From positions 502,001-566,000 of the forward strand of contig NZ_CP017478.1 of assembly GCF_001761325.1 (NCBI RefSeq): a stretch of DNA of 64,000 bases, read 5' to 3'. The notes below the pieces were generated by a model that was not told the origin of the DNA, made no database searches, and saw nothing but the letters and a program-made list of their open reading frames with translations. How positions within the stretch are numbered: position 1 is the stretch's first letter; each line of letters begins with the position of its first letter. The position numbers were made by a program, and so were the translations under genes. Below, piece by piece: positions 1 to 7,879 of the stretch. The DNA comes from Urechidicola croceus (GTDB taxonomy: Bacteria; Bacteroidota; Bacteroidia; Flavobacteriales; Flavobacteriaceae).

Positions 1-1196
1 TTGTTACTAAGTGCTCCAATATTTACCAAATCAGTTAATTGTGTAGTAAGTTCAGTAATACCAACATTGTTTTTTGCTGAAAGTGCAATGCAATTTTCAA
101 ATTGATCTATTAGTTTTTCTAATTTTTCTGAATCTAATAAATCAATTTTATTAAGTACAACTAACAATTTTTTAGTTGGATAATTTTCTTTTAAACTTTT
201 AACGTCATTCTGAACTTGTTTCAGAATCTCATCATTAAAAGCAATATTTTCGGCACTTACAATTTGAATGACCAATTGTGCTTGATCTATTTTTTCATAT
301 GTTTTTTTGATTCCAATACTTTCTACTACATCTTCAGTTTCACGTATTCCAGCAGTATCAATGAAACGAAAGGTAACACCATCAATTGCTATTTCATCTT
401 CAATAGCATCACGAGTTGTACCAGCAATATCAGAAACAATGGCTCTTTCTTCGTTTAGTAGTGCATTTAGTAGTGTTGACTTTCCGACATTTGGTTCACC
501 AACAATAGCTACAGGAATTCCGTTTTTAAATACATTTCCAATAGCAAATGAATCTATCAATCGTTTTAAAACATGTGATATTTTGTCAACTAATCGTTTA
601 AACTCTGTTCTGTCTGCAAATTCTACGTCTTCTTCAGAAAAATCTAGTTCTAGTTCAATCAAACTGGCAAAGTTTACGAGTTGTTCTCTTAAATTTTCAA
701 TTTCTGATGAAAATCCACCACGCATTTGTTGTAATGCAATTTGATGTGATGCTTTTGAATCGGATGCTACAAGATCGGCAACTGCTTCTGCTTGTAATAA
801 ATCTAATTTTCCATTGGTAAAAGCACGTAAAGTATATTCACCATTGGTTGCCATTCGACAACCATTTTCTAAAAACAATTGTAGTATTTCTTGCTGAATA
901 TAAATAGAACCATGGCAATTGATTTCAACAACATTTTCTCCAGTATATGAGTTTGGGTTTTTAAAAACAGAAACTAATACTTCGTCAATAATTCTATTTC
1001 CATCTAGTATATGGCCCAAATGAATAGTATGTGATTTTACTTTTGTTAAATCTTTTGATGCAAATTTTGATTTGAAATGTGCATTTACAATTTCAATAGC
1101 ATTTTCTCCAGAAAGTCGGAGCACAGCAATTGATCCCATACCTGATGGAGTGGCCAATGCAATGATTGTTTCGTTGAATGTAGTTTGGTGTGTCAT
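1..1196 (-). CDS. mnmE: tRNA uridine-5-carboxymethylaminomethyl modification GTPase MnmE (C-terminus beyond window)
   Basis: With MnmG, MnmE modifies the wobble uridine of certain tRNAs in the cytoplasm. The protein starts MTHQTTFNETIIALATPSG, the usual N-terminal formyl-tetrahydrofolate-binding domain. It then has a helical region and an inserted Ras-like G domain with P-loop GEPNVGKS (about residue 231), the segment DIAGTTRD, and DTAGIRET (about residue 280). About 398 codons are present and the frame is open to the window edge. The end of the G domain and the C-terminal Cys-containing motif lie outside. The start is the ATG at 1196-1194, about 11 nt after a TATATTTG -7 box. Family identity is secure; only the missing end is unseen. 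Confidence 0.96.
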   Translation of the reverse strand, partial: MTHQTTFNETIIALATPSGMGSIAVLRLSGENAIEIVNAHFKSKFASKDLTKVKSHTIHLGHILDGNRIIDEVLVSVFKNPNSYTGENVVEINCHGSIYIQQEILQLFLENGCRMATNGEYTLRAFTNGKLDLLQAEAVADLVASDSKASHQIALQQMRGGFSSEIENLREQLVNFASLIELELDFSEEDVEFADRTEFKRLVDKISHVLKRLIDSFAIGNVFKNGIPVAIVGEPNVGKSTLLNALLNEERAIVSDIAGTTRDAIEDEIAIDGVTFRFIDTAGIRETEDVVESIGIKKTYEKIDQAQLVIQIVSAENIAFNDEILKQVQNDVKSLKENYPTKKLLVVLNKIDLLDSEKLEKLIDQFENCIALSAKNNVGITELTTQLTDLVNIGALSN

Positions 1197-1206
1197 ATAT
1201 CTTATG

Positions 1207-1214
1207 CAAATATA
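1207..1214 (-). promoter_or_regulatory. -7 box TATATTTG upstream of mnmE
   Basis: On the minus strand this is an exact match to the Bacteroidota -7 consensus TAnnTTTG. It ends 11 nt before the mnmE ATG, so the 5' leader would be very short. The -33 region reads TTC, not TTG, at the usual spacing. Confidence 0.6.
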
Positions 1215-1378
1215 CGGAGCATAAATTTAGTGTGAAATAAGAAAATAATTCTAATTTTTACAGTTTTATTAATTATGTAAAAATGTAATAATTAACTAAT
1301 ATTCAGTATTTTATAAATTTAATGTAACAAAAATATAACTTCGTCGTCTTACTTATATAACCAACTAAATTAAACGCC

Positions 1379-1717
1379 ATGAGAAAAAATAATCAATTGT
1401 TAGTCATTACACATTTAAGTCAATTACTTGATTTTGTAACAGGAATAGGAGGGATTATTGTTCCATTAATTTTATGGGTTACCAACAAAGATCAAGTTCA
1501 AGATATGGATGAACATGGAAAGTCAATTTTAAATTTCCGACTTACAATGTTGTTGTATCTATTAATCTGTGTTCCGTTAGTTCTATTTTTTGGATTAGGA
1601 TTGTTAGGTTTTATTGTAATCGGAATATTTTACTTTATATTTCCTATTATAAATGCTATAAAAGCGAGTAATGGTGAGCATCCAAGTTATCCGTTTAGTA
1701 TTTCGTTTATTAAGTAA
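1379..1717 (+). CDS. DUF4870 domain small membrane protein
   Basis: This 112-residue protein has a hydrophobic segment at about 12-33, a polar stretch with DMDEHGKSILNFRL, and two closely spaced hydrophobic segments at about 54-95. The motif H-G-K-x-x-x-N-F plus the short C-terminal tail with NGEHPSYPF is typical of DUF4870 (Tic20-like) inner-membrane proteins. Their function is unknown. It stands alone between divergent mnmE and the convergent DUF4268 gene, with its own terminator downstream. No operon partner suggests a role. Confidence 0.85.
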   Translation: MRKNNQLLVITHLSQLLDFVTGIGGIIVPLILWVTNKDQVQDMDEHGKSILNFRLTMLLYLLICVPLVLFFGLGLLGFIVIGIFYFIFPIINAIKASNGEHPSYPFSISFIK

Positions 1718-1743
1718 AAAAATATAAATTATTTGAATTTAAG

Positions 1744-1780
1744 AAGGTTATCCGTGCTTTGTGTGGGTGGCCTTTTTTTA
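1744..1780 (+). terminator. Rho-independent terminator after the DUF4870 gene
   Basis: A 10-bp stem, AAGGTTATCC pairing with GGGTGGCCTT through several G-U pairs, is followed by a run of T. It lies 27 nt after the stop codon at 1717. Confidence 0.75.
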
Positions 1781-1829
1781 TGATTTAATTTTGATGTGTT
1801 TATTAAATATAACTCAGAATTATATTTTT

Positions 1830-2267
1830 TTAAATTGCCTGATTTATAATGTCTTCATACTCATAGAAGAATAGTTCTAGTTTAGACATATTTTCAACAA
1901 AAAACTCATAACAATCTCTCCAAGTATTTTTATTATGAATACTGAATTTTTTTTCATGTTTCACATATATTCTATGAATCACTTTACCAGAATCTAATAC
2001 GAATTCATTATCATAAATTATTTCTGGAATAAATTCAGAAGTTAAAATAGTTTTGAGAGCCACAAGTTGATCGTACAATAATTCATTGGCTATTTCATCA
2101 GGATGTTCTATATCTATAGAAACAGATGCTTGTTTTCTATCAGCATTAAATTTTAAACTAAAGCCTTTAATTTTGGTATTGTATAATAACCATTTTCTTG
2201 GAAATGATTTTCCAAAACTTGTCCAAAATTCTTTGCGAATTTGTGCTGATTCGGCTTTGCTAAACAT
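1830..2267 (-). CDS. DUF4268 domain protein
   Basis: This 145-residue soluble protein begins MFSKAESAQIRKEFWTSFGK. It is rich in aromatic and charged residues (FWTSFGKSFPRKW, FSLKFNADRK, WRDCYEFFVENM), the pattern of DUF4268. That domain is often found in or near restriction-like proteins, but its biochemical role is not established. Its ATG overlaps the miaE stop by one base (TAATG), so the two are probably translationally coupled. No catalytic motif can be read with confidence. Stand-alone copies next to miaE are, to my knowledge, common in Flavobacteriaceae. Confidence 0.75.
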   Translation of the reverse strand: MFSKAESAQIRKEFWTSFGKSFPRKWLLYNTKIKGFSLKFNADRKQASVSIDIEHPDEIANELLYDQLVALKTILTSEFIPEIIYDNEFVLDSGKVIHRIYVKHEKKFSIHNKNTWRDCYEFFVENMSKLELFFYEYEDIINQAI

Positions 2268-2848
2268 TAACCGTGAACTCTTGCATTAGTACCTCTATTT
2301 TTCATGAAATCGGCTTCATAGGCAAGTAGATTTTGCCATTTTTCATTTACAATTTCAGGGTCTTGATATTTTCGTGCAAAACCTAAGAAAGTAGTATAAT
2401 GATTTGCTTCAGAAATCATTAATTCTTTATAAAAACTTGATAATTCTTCATCTTTTAGATTTTCAGAAAACACTTTAAAACGTTCACAACTTCTTGCTTC
2501 AATTAATGCGGCAACTAATAATCGTTGAATTAATGCATTAGTTCTATCTTTGGTTTTAGGAAAGAATTTTTGCAAATGTGCTGCATAGTCATTTTTTTGA
2601 GCCATTTTTAATTCTAATCCACGTTTGGTCATCAATTCATGAACCATTTGAAAATGCTCTAATTCTTCTATTGAAATAGCAAGCATTTCTTTTACTAATT
2701 CAGTTTCTTCAGAATAATTTATAATTATAGATATTGCATTGGCAGAGGCTTTTTGCTCAGCAAAAGCATGATCACTTAAAATTTGTTGCAAATTATCTTT
2801 TGCAACCTCAGCCCAAGAAGTTTCGGTTTCAAATTTAAGTCCTAACAT
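2267..2848 (-). CDS. miaE: tRNA-(ms2io6A)-hydroxylase MiaE
   Basis: MiaE is a non-haem diiron monooxygenase that hydroxylates ms2i6A at position 37 of tRNAs. The 193-residue ferritin-like four-helix protein shows the two iron-ligand motifs, EELEHFQ (E-x-x-H, about residues 61-67) and SEANHYTTF (E-x-x-H, about 145-153). It also has AEQKASANA with a further ligand glutamate and EARSCERF between the pairs. Its length fits the family. It is the first gene of a two-gene unit with the DUF4268 gene. The miaB and miaA partners are not in the window. Confidence 0.92.
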   Translation of the reverse strand: MLGLKFETETSWAEVAKDNLQQILSDHAFAEQKASANAISIIINYSEETELVKEMLAISIEELEHFQMVHELMTKRGLELKMAQKNDYAAHLQKFFPKTKDRTNALIQRLLVAALIEARSCERFKVFSENLKDEELSSFYKELMISEANHYTTFLGFARKYQDPEIVNEKWQNLLAYEADFMKNRGTNARVHG

Positions 2849-2953
2849 GAAATGTTATTTATTTTAATAAAATTCAAAATTAGTAATAAATTGAGTTAAG
2901 GTAGTGTTTACTTTGTTGTTTTTTTTTATTTTTAGTTTTTCAATTTTATATGT

Positions 2954-4771
2954 ATGCTAGAATTAGGTGGAATAGTAATATTAGGTATTATAGCTCAATG
3001 GGTTGCTTGGAGATTTAAAATCCCTGCAATTTTGCCATTAATTTTAATTGGTTTATTGGTAGGGCCATTTTCAACTTTAATTTCAGAAGATGGAACAAAG
3101 TGGATTGAGCCTGTGTGGAATGGTACCGAAGGGTTATTTCCCGGAGAACGGCTTTTTAATTTTGTTTCTTTGGCTATTAGTGTAATCCTTTTTGAAGGAG
3201 GAATGACACTTAAAAAAGAAGAGGTTTTAAATGTAGGGCCAGTAATTATGAAATTAATTACATTGGGAAGTATTATAACTTTTTTTGGAGGAGGTATTGC
3301 AGCACACTATATTTTTGATTTAAGTTGGTCAATTTCTTTTTTGTTTTCAGCCTTGATTATTGTTACTGGACCTACTGTAATTGCTCCAATATTGCGAAAT
3401 ATTCCATTAAAGAGAGATATTTCGGCAGTTTTAAAGTGGGAAGGAATTCTAATTGATCCAATAGGAGCATTAGTGGCTGTATTGGTGTATGAATTTATTA
3501 GTGTTGGTGAAGGACATAATTATACTCAAGAAGCTTTAGTAGAGTTTGGGAAAATAATTGTTATTGGCTTTTCAATTGGGTTTACTTCCGCTTACGGATT
3601 GTATTATGCTATAAAACTCAAATTAATTCCGCATTATTTAATGAATGTGATTTCTCTTGCATTGGTACTAGCAGTTTTTGTATTGTCAGATATGTTTGCA
3701 CATGAATCTGGACTGTTGGCCGTAGTAATTATGGGGATGGTTTTAGGAAATATGAAGTCATCACAGTTAAAAGAAATTCTTTATTTCAAAGAATCATTGA
3801 GTATTTTATTAATTTCCTTACTGTTTATTTTATTGGCGGCTAATATTAATATTGATGATTTATTACTTTTATACAATTGGAAAACTGTTATTTTATTTGC
3901 AATTGTTGTATTTGTTTTAAGACCTTTAGGAGTATTTGTAAGTACTGCAAATTCTACATTAAAAACCAATGAGAAATTTTTTATTAGTTGGGTAGGTCCA
4001 AGAGGTATTGTTGCTGCCGGAATTGCATCACTTTTTGGTTTGAGACTTGCAATGAAAGGTGAACCAGGAGCAGAATATATTACTCCACTTGTTTTTATGA
4101 TTGTTTTAGGAACTGTCTTGTTAAATGCAACAACAGCACGTTTTTTTGCAAAAATAGCAGGAGTGTTTTTAGCTTTATCTGAAGGAATACTTATAGTTGG
4201 TGCTTCTGAGTTTTCAAGATTGATTGCAGCCTATCTTCAAAAGAATGGCCGTAGAGTTGTATTGATTGATAGTAATGCTGAACATGTGAGATTGTCTAAA
4301 GAAGTAGGTTTAGATGCTATTGAAACAAGTATTTATAATAATGATTTAACTGAAAATATAGAGTTAAATGACATAGGTTTTTTAATGTCATTAACAGGAA
4401 GTAAACAAGTAAATGAATATGCTTTAAATAAGTATTCAGAGGTTTTTGGAGAGCAAGGCTCTTATAGGTTGATTTCAACAGATGAAATGCGAAATCCTAA
4501 TGACAATCCTACTGAAGGATTGTTTTCTCATAAAGATGATTATATTAATTTAAGTGAAGTTGTTAGAGATTATCCAAATATTTATGAAATTGAATTAGAT
4601 TCAAAAGATGATTATTTAAGTTATTTGAAAAAACTAAATGCAGAAATTAATTCAATTCCAATTTTTCTAAAAAGTAACGATGGAGTTATACATATTATTC
4701 CATCCTTTTCTGAAAAATTAAATATAGAAAAAGGAAATGTTTTAGTTTATTTAGGTAAAGAAATAGCATAG
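2954..4771 (+). CDS. CPA-type cation/proton antiporter with C-terminal TrkA-N-like domain
   Basis: This 605-residue inner-membrane protein exchanges Na+ or K+ for protons. About the first 395 residues form a 12-13 helix transporter with TGPTVIAPILR (about 140) and LIDPIGAL (about 167), the ion-binding region typical of CPA1 (NhaP-like) members. From about residue 407 a Rossmann-like domain follows (ILIVGASEFSRLIAAYL). Its glycine motif is degenerate (G-A-S-E-F-S rather than GxGxxG), so nucleotide binding is uncertain. The 3' end overlaps the convergent SulP gene by 25 bp. Ion specificity cannot be read from the sequence. Confidence 0.88.
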   Translation: MLELGGIVILGIIAQWVAWRFKIPAILPLILIGLLVGPFSTLISEDGTKWIEPVWNGTEGLFPGERLFNFVSLAISVILFEGGMTLKKEEVLNVGPVIMKLITLGSIITFFGGGIAAHYIFDLSWSISFLFSALIIVTGPTVIAPILRNIPLKRDISAVLKWEGILIDPIGALVAVLVYEFISVGEGHNYTQEALVEFGKIIVIGFSIGFTSAYGLYYAIKLKLIPHYLMNVISLALVLAVFVLSDMFAHESGLLAVVIMGMVLGNMKSSQLKEILYFKESLSILLISLLFILLAANINIDDLLLLYNWKTVILFAIVVFVLRPLGVFVSTANSTLKTNEKFFISWVGPRGIVAAGIASLFGLRLAMKGEPGAEYITPLVFMIVLGTVLLNATTARFFAKIAGVFLALSEGILIVGASEFSRLIAAYLQKNGRRVVLIDSNAEHVRLSKEVGLDAIETSIYNNDLTENIELNDIGFLMSLTGSKQVNEYALNKYSEVFGEQGSYRLISTDEMRNPNDNPTEGLFSHKDDYINLSEVVRDYPNIYEIELDSKDDYLSYLKKLNAEINSIPIFLKSNDGVIHIIPSFSEKLNIEKGNVLVYLGKEIA

Positions 4772-6984
4772 ACTTCACATTTAGAAATAACTTTTTGTAA
4801 GCGTATTCCAAAATCTGTGAGCGCTTTTATTTCTTTAACACTCGCTAGTCTTTCTTTGTCTACAATTAAAAGTCCTTTTTCGTTAGATTCAATATGATAG
4901 TATGGATTGCTTTCAAAAAATAAAACCAATTCATCATTGAAAAAATCTTTAATAGCATCACATTCTTTTCCTGATAAGTAAAATCTTTTAGAGAAATCAG
5001 GATGGTTAGGTAAATCAATATCTTTAAATCCAGCAAAATGATATATATATTCAAATATACCTTCTTTATCTAGAGTAAATCTAGGAATTAAATTATCTAG
5101 ATTAATATAAAACATAGTTGCTTTTATTACTTGTTGAGCAAACAATTCACCTTCAGAAAATTCAACATCAAATATTTTACACCCTTCTCCATTGGATAAT
5201 ATATTATAAATTGAGTTTATTTGGCGTGTCTTGAAATAGCCAAATTCAGATAAGTTTGGAACTTCAAATTTTGGTTTTGCTTCATAATTCCAATGTAATT
5301 CTTCCCCAATTTTGGCTAATGATTTTTGACGTTTGGTTAAGTTTTTACCACTTACAATATTCTTAAAAGGTAAATTGATTCTAATAGCAAATGGATGTTC
5401 ACTATCTGTATCGTGGCTATCTAATCCAATTACTTCAAAATGTCCTCCTTTTCTTTTAAATGTTTCGGCATAATTACTCATGTTTTCCATAACTGTATGA
5501 TCCACAAAATCACACATAGAAAAATCAACTATAACATCTTTATCTTCTGGAATTTGCTCTATTTTTGTTTTGAGTCTAGTGTAGTTTAGAAAACTAGAGA
5601 AGTTTTTAATACTTACGTAGTAGTTCCCGCTGCCTTCATCTTCCTTATACATTAAAACATTTGGCTTTAAGTAATTTCTTACGAATAAGCCTAAGTTTTT
5701 ATTAATAATTACATGTATAATAAAAGTTGCCACAATTCCTGTAAGTATACCAGTTATTAAACTTGTTGAGATTGTTACTATGAGTGTAATTAAGAAAATT
5801 AATAATTGTTCCTTACCAATTTTTACAATTTTCCTAAAATTTTCAGGAGAAGCAAGTTTGTATCCTGTGTAAACTAATATTGCTGCGAGTGCTGGTAATG
5901 GAATTTTTCTTAATTCAGTTGTGAAAAGTAAGATAAATAAAACCAAAAATGATGCATGAAAAAAGTTTGCTGAACGATTTGAGCCATTATTATTTACATT
6001 TACTGAACTTCTTGCAATAACCGTAACAACATTTAAACCTCCAAGAAACCCACTAATCACAGTTGCTAATCCTAGAGTTTTAATGTCTTTATTAACGTTT
6101 GATCTTCTTTTTAATGGATCAAGTTTATCAACTGCTTTTATACTTAATAATGACTCTATACTGGCAATTAGTGTAATACCAATAACTACATTAACAAAAT
6201 CAAGTTGAAATATTTTAGAAAAATCTGGATGTGCAAAATTTGAAAATACCTTATCTGGTATATTTATTAATAATGCATCACTTATTGGGTAAGTAGAGGA
6301 ACTTATAAATTCGTAATAGTAATGAAGCCCAACACTTAATACAACAATCCACATAGGTGCTGGTATCAATTGAAAGTATCGATTTCTTATTTTACTATAA
6401 AATATCATTATTAGTAAACTAATTACACCAACAAGACCGGCAGCCATTTGATTTAAATCCATTACTTTAAAGAAATCATAGATTCCTTTTGGAATTAGAA
6501 GTAGTAATTCTATAATACTTCCTTTTGCATTAATATTACCAAGCATTACATGAAATTGCTTTGCTAAAATTCCAATTCCGATAGCAGCAAGCATTCCTTG
6601 TATTGCAGATGCAGGAAAGAAATCACCTAGCGACCCCATTCTTAAGAAACCTAAAATAATCATTAAAAATCCTGAAAAAACAATTGCTGCAAGGGTAAAT
6701 AAGTAGCCTTGGTGTAAATCACCTTGCCCTAAGGTTGTAATTGCTGCTAAAACTACAACAACCAATCCATTTCCTGGTCCTGTAATTGTAACATTTGAGC
6801 CACCCAAAATAGAGACTAGAATTCCACCAATAACCGCAGATATAATTCCAGATATAGGCGGTGCTCCAGAAGCTAGTGCCAAACCAAGACCCAAAGGCAA
6901 TGCAATAAGTGAAACAACAAAACCAGCAAATAAATTTTGTGGAATAGCACTGGCGAATGTTTTGAACTTATTTTTTTTTACCAT
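4747..6984 (-). CDS. SulP/SLC26 anion transporter with STAS domain and long C-terminal extension
   Basis: This 745-residue inner-membrane permease moves inorganic anions (sulfate, bicarbonate or similar). The N-terminal signature is IPQNLFAGFVVSLIALPLGL, followed by ASGAPPISG, SNVTITGPGNG and about 12 helices to residue 420. A STAS domain lies at about 450-550 (DVIVDFSMCDFVDHTVMENM). A further ~190 cytoplasmic residues (about 560-745) do not match a domain I recognise. The ATG follows directly on the upstream stress-protein stop (TAAATG), so the two are coupled. The neighbouring antiporter and stress protein make ion-coupled bicarbonate uptake a reasonable guess, but the substrate is not shown. 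Confidence 0.9.
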   Translation of the reverse strand: MVKKNKFKTFASAIPQNLFAGFVVSLIALPLGLGLALASGAPPISGIISAVIGGILVSILGGSNVTITGPGNGLVVVVLAAITTLGQGDLHQGYLFTLAAIVFSGFLMIILGFLRMGSLGDFFPASAIQGMLAAIGIGILAKQFHVMLGNINAKGSIIELLLLIPKGIYDFFKVMDLNQMAAGLVGVISLLIMIFYSKIRNRYFQLIPAPMWIVVLSVGLHYYYEFISSSTYPISDALLINIPDKVFSNFAHPDFSKIFQLDFVNVVIGITLIASIESLLSIKAVDKLDPLKRRSNVNKDIKTLGLATVISGFLGGLNVVTVIARSSVNVNNNGSNRSANFFHASFLVLFILLFTTELRKIPLPALAAILVYTGYKLASPENFRKIVKIGKEQLLIFLITLIVTISTSLITGILTGIVATFIIHVIINKNLGLFVRNYLKPNVLMYKEDEGSGNYYVSIKNFSSFLNYTRLKTKIEQIPEDKDVIVDFSMCDFVDHTVMENMSNYAETFKRKGGHFEVIGLDSHDTDSEHPFAIRINLPFKNIVSGKNLTKRQKSLAKIGEELHWNYEAKPKFEVPNLSEFGYFKTRQINSIYNILSNGEGCKIFDVEFSEGELFAQQVIKATMFYINLDNLIPRFTLDKEGIFEYIYHFAGFKDIDLPNHPDFSKRFYLSGKECDAIKDFFNDELVLFFESNPYYHIESNEKGLLIVDKERLASVKEIKALTDFGIRLQKVISKCEVYAISLPK

Positions 6985-7818
6985 TTATCTTACTATTAAT
7001 ACATCGGTTGGTAATTCGGATAAGATATATTCAAGATCATGTGGGAAAATTCTATCTAAAATTCCCGCACTTTTCGGTGCATTCATAACTAATAGATCAG
7101 CTCTTACGACTTTAGCATAATGACCAATTGAATACCCTCTTTTACCAAAAATATTTTGTGTTTTTACGCTGATGTTTCCTTTATCTATATCTTTGAGAAT
7201 ATCTCTAAGTCTAAAGTTTTCACGTTGCTTTATACGTTCTTTTAATATTGTTGCTTTGCGTAGTGATTTATCATCGTTTACTTTTACTTCGATTTCATTT
7301 TGATTAATTTCTTCGACTATAGTAATTTTTTTGCAATCTAATTTTTTTGAAACATAGAATGATGTATGAATTGATTTTTTTGTTCTTTCATCTTCTAAGC
7401 CATTTACTACAATGTGATTACATTGGATTCTTTTTACAGAGGGTTTAATCAGTAATAAAACAGAACAGCATGCTTTTCTTGTTAATTTCCGTGCAATAGA
7501 ACCTAGATAAAAACGCAGTAATTTCTCTTGTTGTGTAGCTCCAATTATTAGTAAATCTACTTTATGTGTCTTACAAGAATTTAAAATAACATCAACAGGG
7601 TCACCATCTTGCCAAATAATTTTTGGTTCAATTATATACTCTTGTACCTGATTGAATAATTGTTTAAGTTGTGCTTCTTTCTCTATTGATTTTTTTCCAA
7701 CATGAACACATATTAACTTTGAATTGAACATGTTACAAAATCGAATTGCTTCAAATAAATTAGCCTTTAAACTTGGTGAAAAAGCAATACCAATAAGTAC
7801 TTTGTTGAATTGTTGCAA
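6985..7818 (-). CDS. Universal stress protein, tandem UspA domains
   Basis: This 277-residue cytoplasmic protein has two UspA-like halves. The first runs from KVLIGIAFSPS to about 130 and contains LLIIGATQQEKLLRFYLGS, near the usual nucleotide-binding G-x2-G-x9-G region. The second ends ADLLVMNAPKSAGILDRIF. The start is a TTG at 7818-7816: an in-frame TAA lies two codons upstream, and the next Met (residue 30) would remove the first strand of the fold. It abuts the SulP gene with no gap, suggesting it senses or modulates that transporter. Confidence 0.85.
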   Translation of the reverse strand: MQQFNKVLIGIAFSPSLKANLFEAIRFCNMFNSKLICVHVGKKSIEKEAQLKQLFNQVQEYIIEPKIIWQDGDPVDVILNSCKTHKVDLLIIGATQQEKLLRFYLGSIARKLTRKACCSVLLLIKPSVKRIQCNHIVVNGLEDERTKKSIHTSFYVSKKLDCKKITIVEEINQNEIEVKVNDDKSLRKATILKERIKQRENFRLRDILKDIDKGNISVKTQNIFGKRGYSIGHYAKVVRADLLVMNAPKSAGILDRIFPHDLEYILSELPTDVLIVR

Positions 7819-7879
7819 ATTTTATATTTGGTTTAATACGAGATTTTAAAGATATTTTTTTTGTAATTTAAATTAAGGT

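Noticed and set aside
307-744. A 145-codon serine-rich open frame on the plus strand
   Set aside because: It lies opposite the MnmE G domain; its low-complexity Ser content mirrors the codons of mnmE on the other strand.
4747-4771. 25-bp overlap of the antiporter and SulP genes as a frameshift or assembly error
   Set aside because: Both proteins end at normal family positions or with a plausible extension, and tail-to-tail overlaps of this size are common.
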